DNA of 6,695 nucleotides from an uncultured Micrococcales bacterium. GTDB taxonomy: Bacteria; Actinomycetota; Actinomycetes; Actinomycetales; Microbacteriaceae. The stretch covers positions 1-6,695 of the forward strand of contig CALFOB010000197.1 in the NCBI GenBank assembly GCA_937919125.1, read 5' to 3'. How positions within the stretch are numbered: the first letter of the stretch is position 1; each line of letters opens with the position of its first letter. A model generated the notes under the pieces. That model worked only from the letters and a program-made list of their open reading frames with translations, was not told the origin of the DNA and searched no databases. The position numbers and the translations under genes were made by a program. Positions 6,649-6,695 of this stretch are shown here, in pieces.

Positions 6649-6695
6649 GAACTTGTCTTTGCTGAATTAGCTAGAGCAGCGTTGGACTATGAGGT
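6649..6695 (+). pseudogene. Continuation of the ThiF-like frame beyond the TAA; runs off the window
   Basis: Directly after the TAA, in the same frame, 15 codons read ELVFAELARAALDYE with no stop. They resemble, from memory, the segment that precedes the adenylyltransferase part in Microbacteriaceae ThiF-like proteins (a pattern like AEIARASL followed by a small variable loop). Codon use is like that of the genes upstream. The other two plus-strand frames have stops in this stretch. No ribosome site or good start codon begins a separate gene here. The piece is too short to be certain. Confidence 0.5.

Noticed and set aside
1..6695. CRISPR array, insertion sequence, phage or defence system
   Set aside because: No spaced direct repeats, transposase-like frames, terminal inverted repeats or known defence domains were found on either strand.

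Overview
This 6.7-kb window looks like a low-GC Actinomycetota chromosome. A freshwater 'Luna'-type Microbacteriaceae (Rhodoluna/Aquiluna-like) fits best, but that is an inference. The evidence is a UPF0182 giant membrane protein, a YlbL-type PDZ/Lon-like protease, a Zincin_2 (DUF2342) protein and the start of a ThiF-like protein in the divergent order known from actinobacteria. From memory, the Mycobacterium tuberculosis Rv3193c-Rv3194c / Rv3195-Rv3196 locus has the same layout. Hand-counted GC on sampled lines is in the mid-40s percent or lower, well below most Microbacteriaceae.

Layout, left to right. 1-673 (minus) is one open frame, cut by the window edge. It begins as a small secreted cysteine-containing protein and, around 239-253, turns into the middle of ribose-phosphate pyrophosphokinase (Prs) with no Prs N-terminus. 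A strong hairpin terminator (728-757) follows an initiator tRNA-fMet gene (764-840, minus, CCA encoded). Then come the UPF0182 protein (871-3729, minus) and, 20 bases upstream of it, the YlbL-like protease (3750-4829, minus); these two form an operon. A 165-base divergent intergenic region (4830-4994) holds candidate promoters for both directions and an 8-bp inverted repeat. On the plus strand follow the Zincin_2 protein (4995-6323) and a ThiF-like reading frame from GTG 6373. That frame is stopped by TAA at 6646-6648 but continues with family-like sequence to the window edge.

Function. The minus-strand operon makes two membrane-anchored proteins, one with an extracytoplasmic PDZ/Lon-type Ser-Lys protease and one with seven N-terminal membrane segments and a huge external domain. 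The plus-strand genes make two cytoplasmic proteins. The cluster is conserved but its shared role is not known to me. I see no CRISPR array, insertion sequence, phage gene or defence system. The points most worth checking are the secreted-protein/Prs junction, the in-frame stop in the ThiF-like gene, and the loss of the HExxH signature in the 'metalloprotease'.
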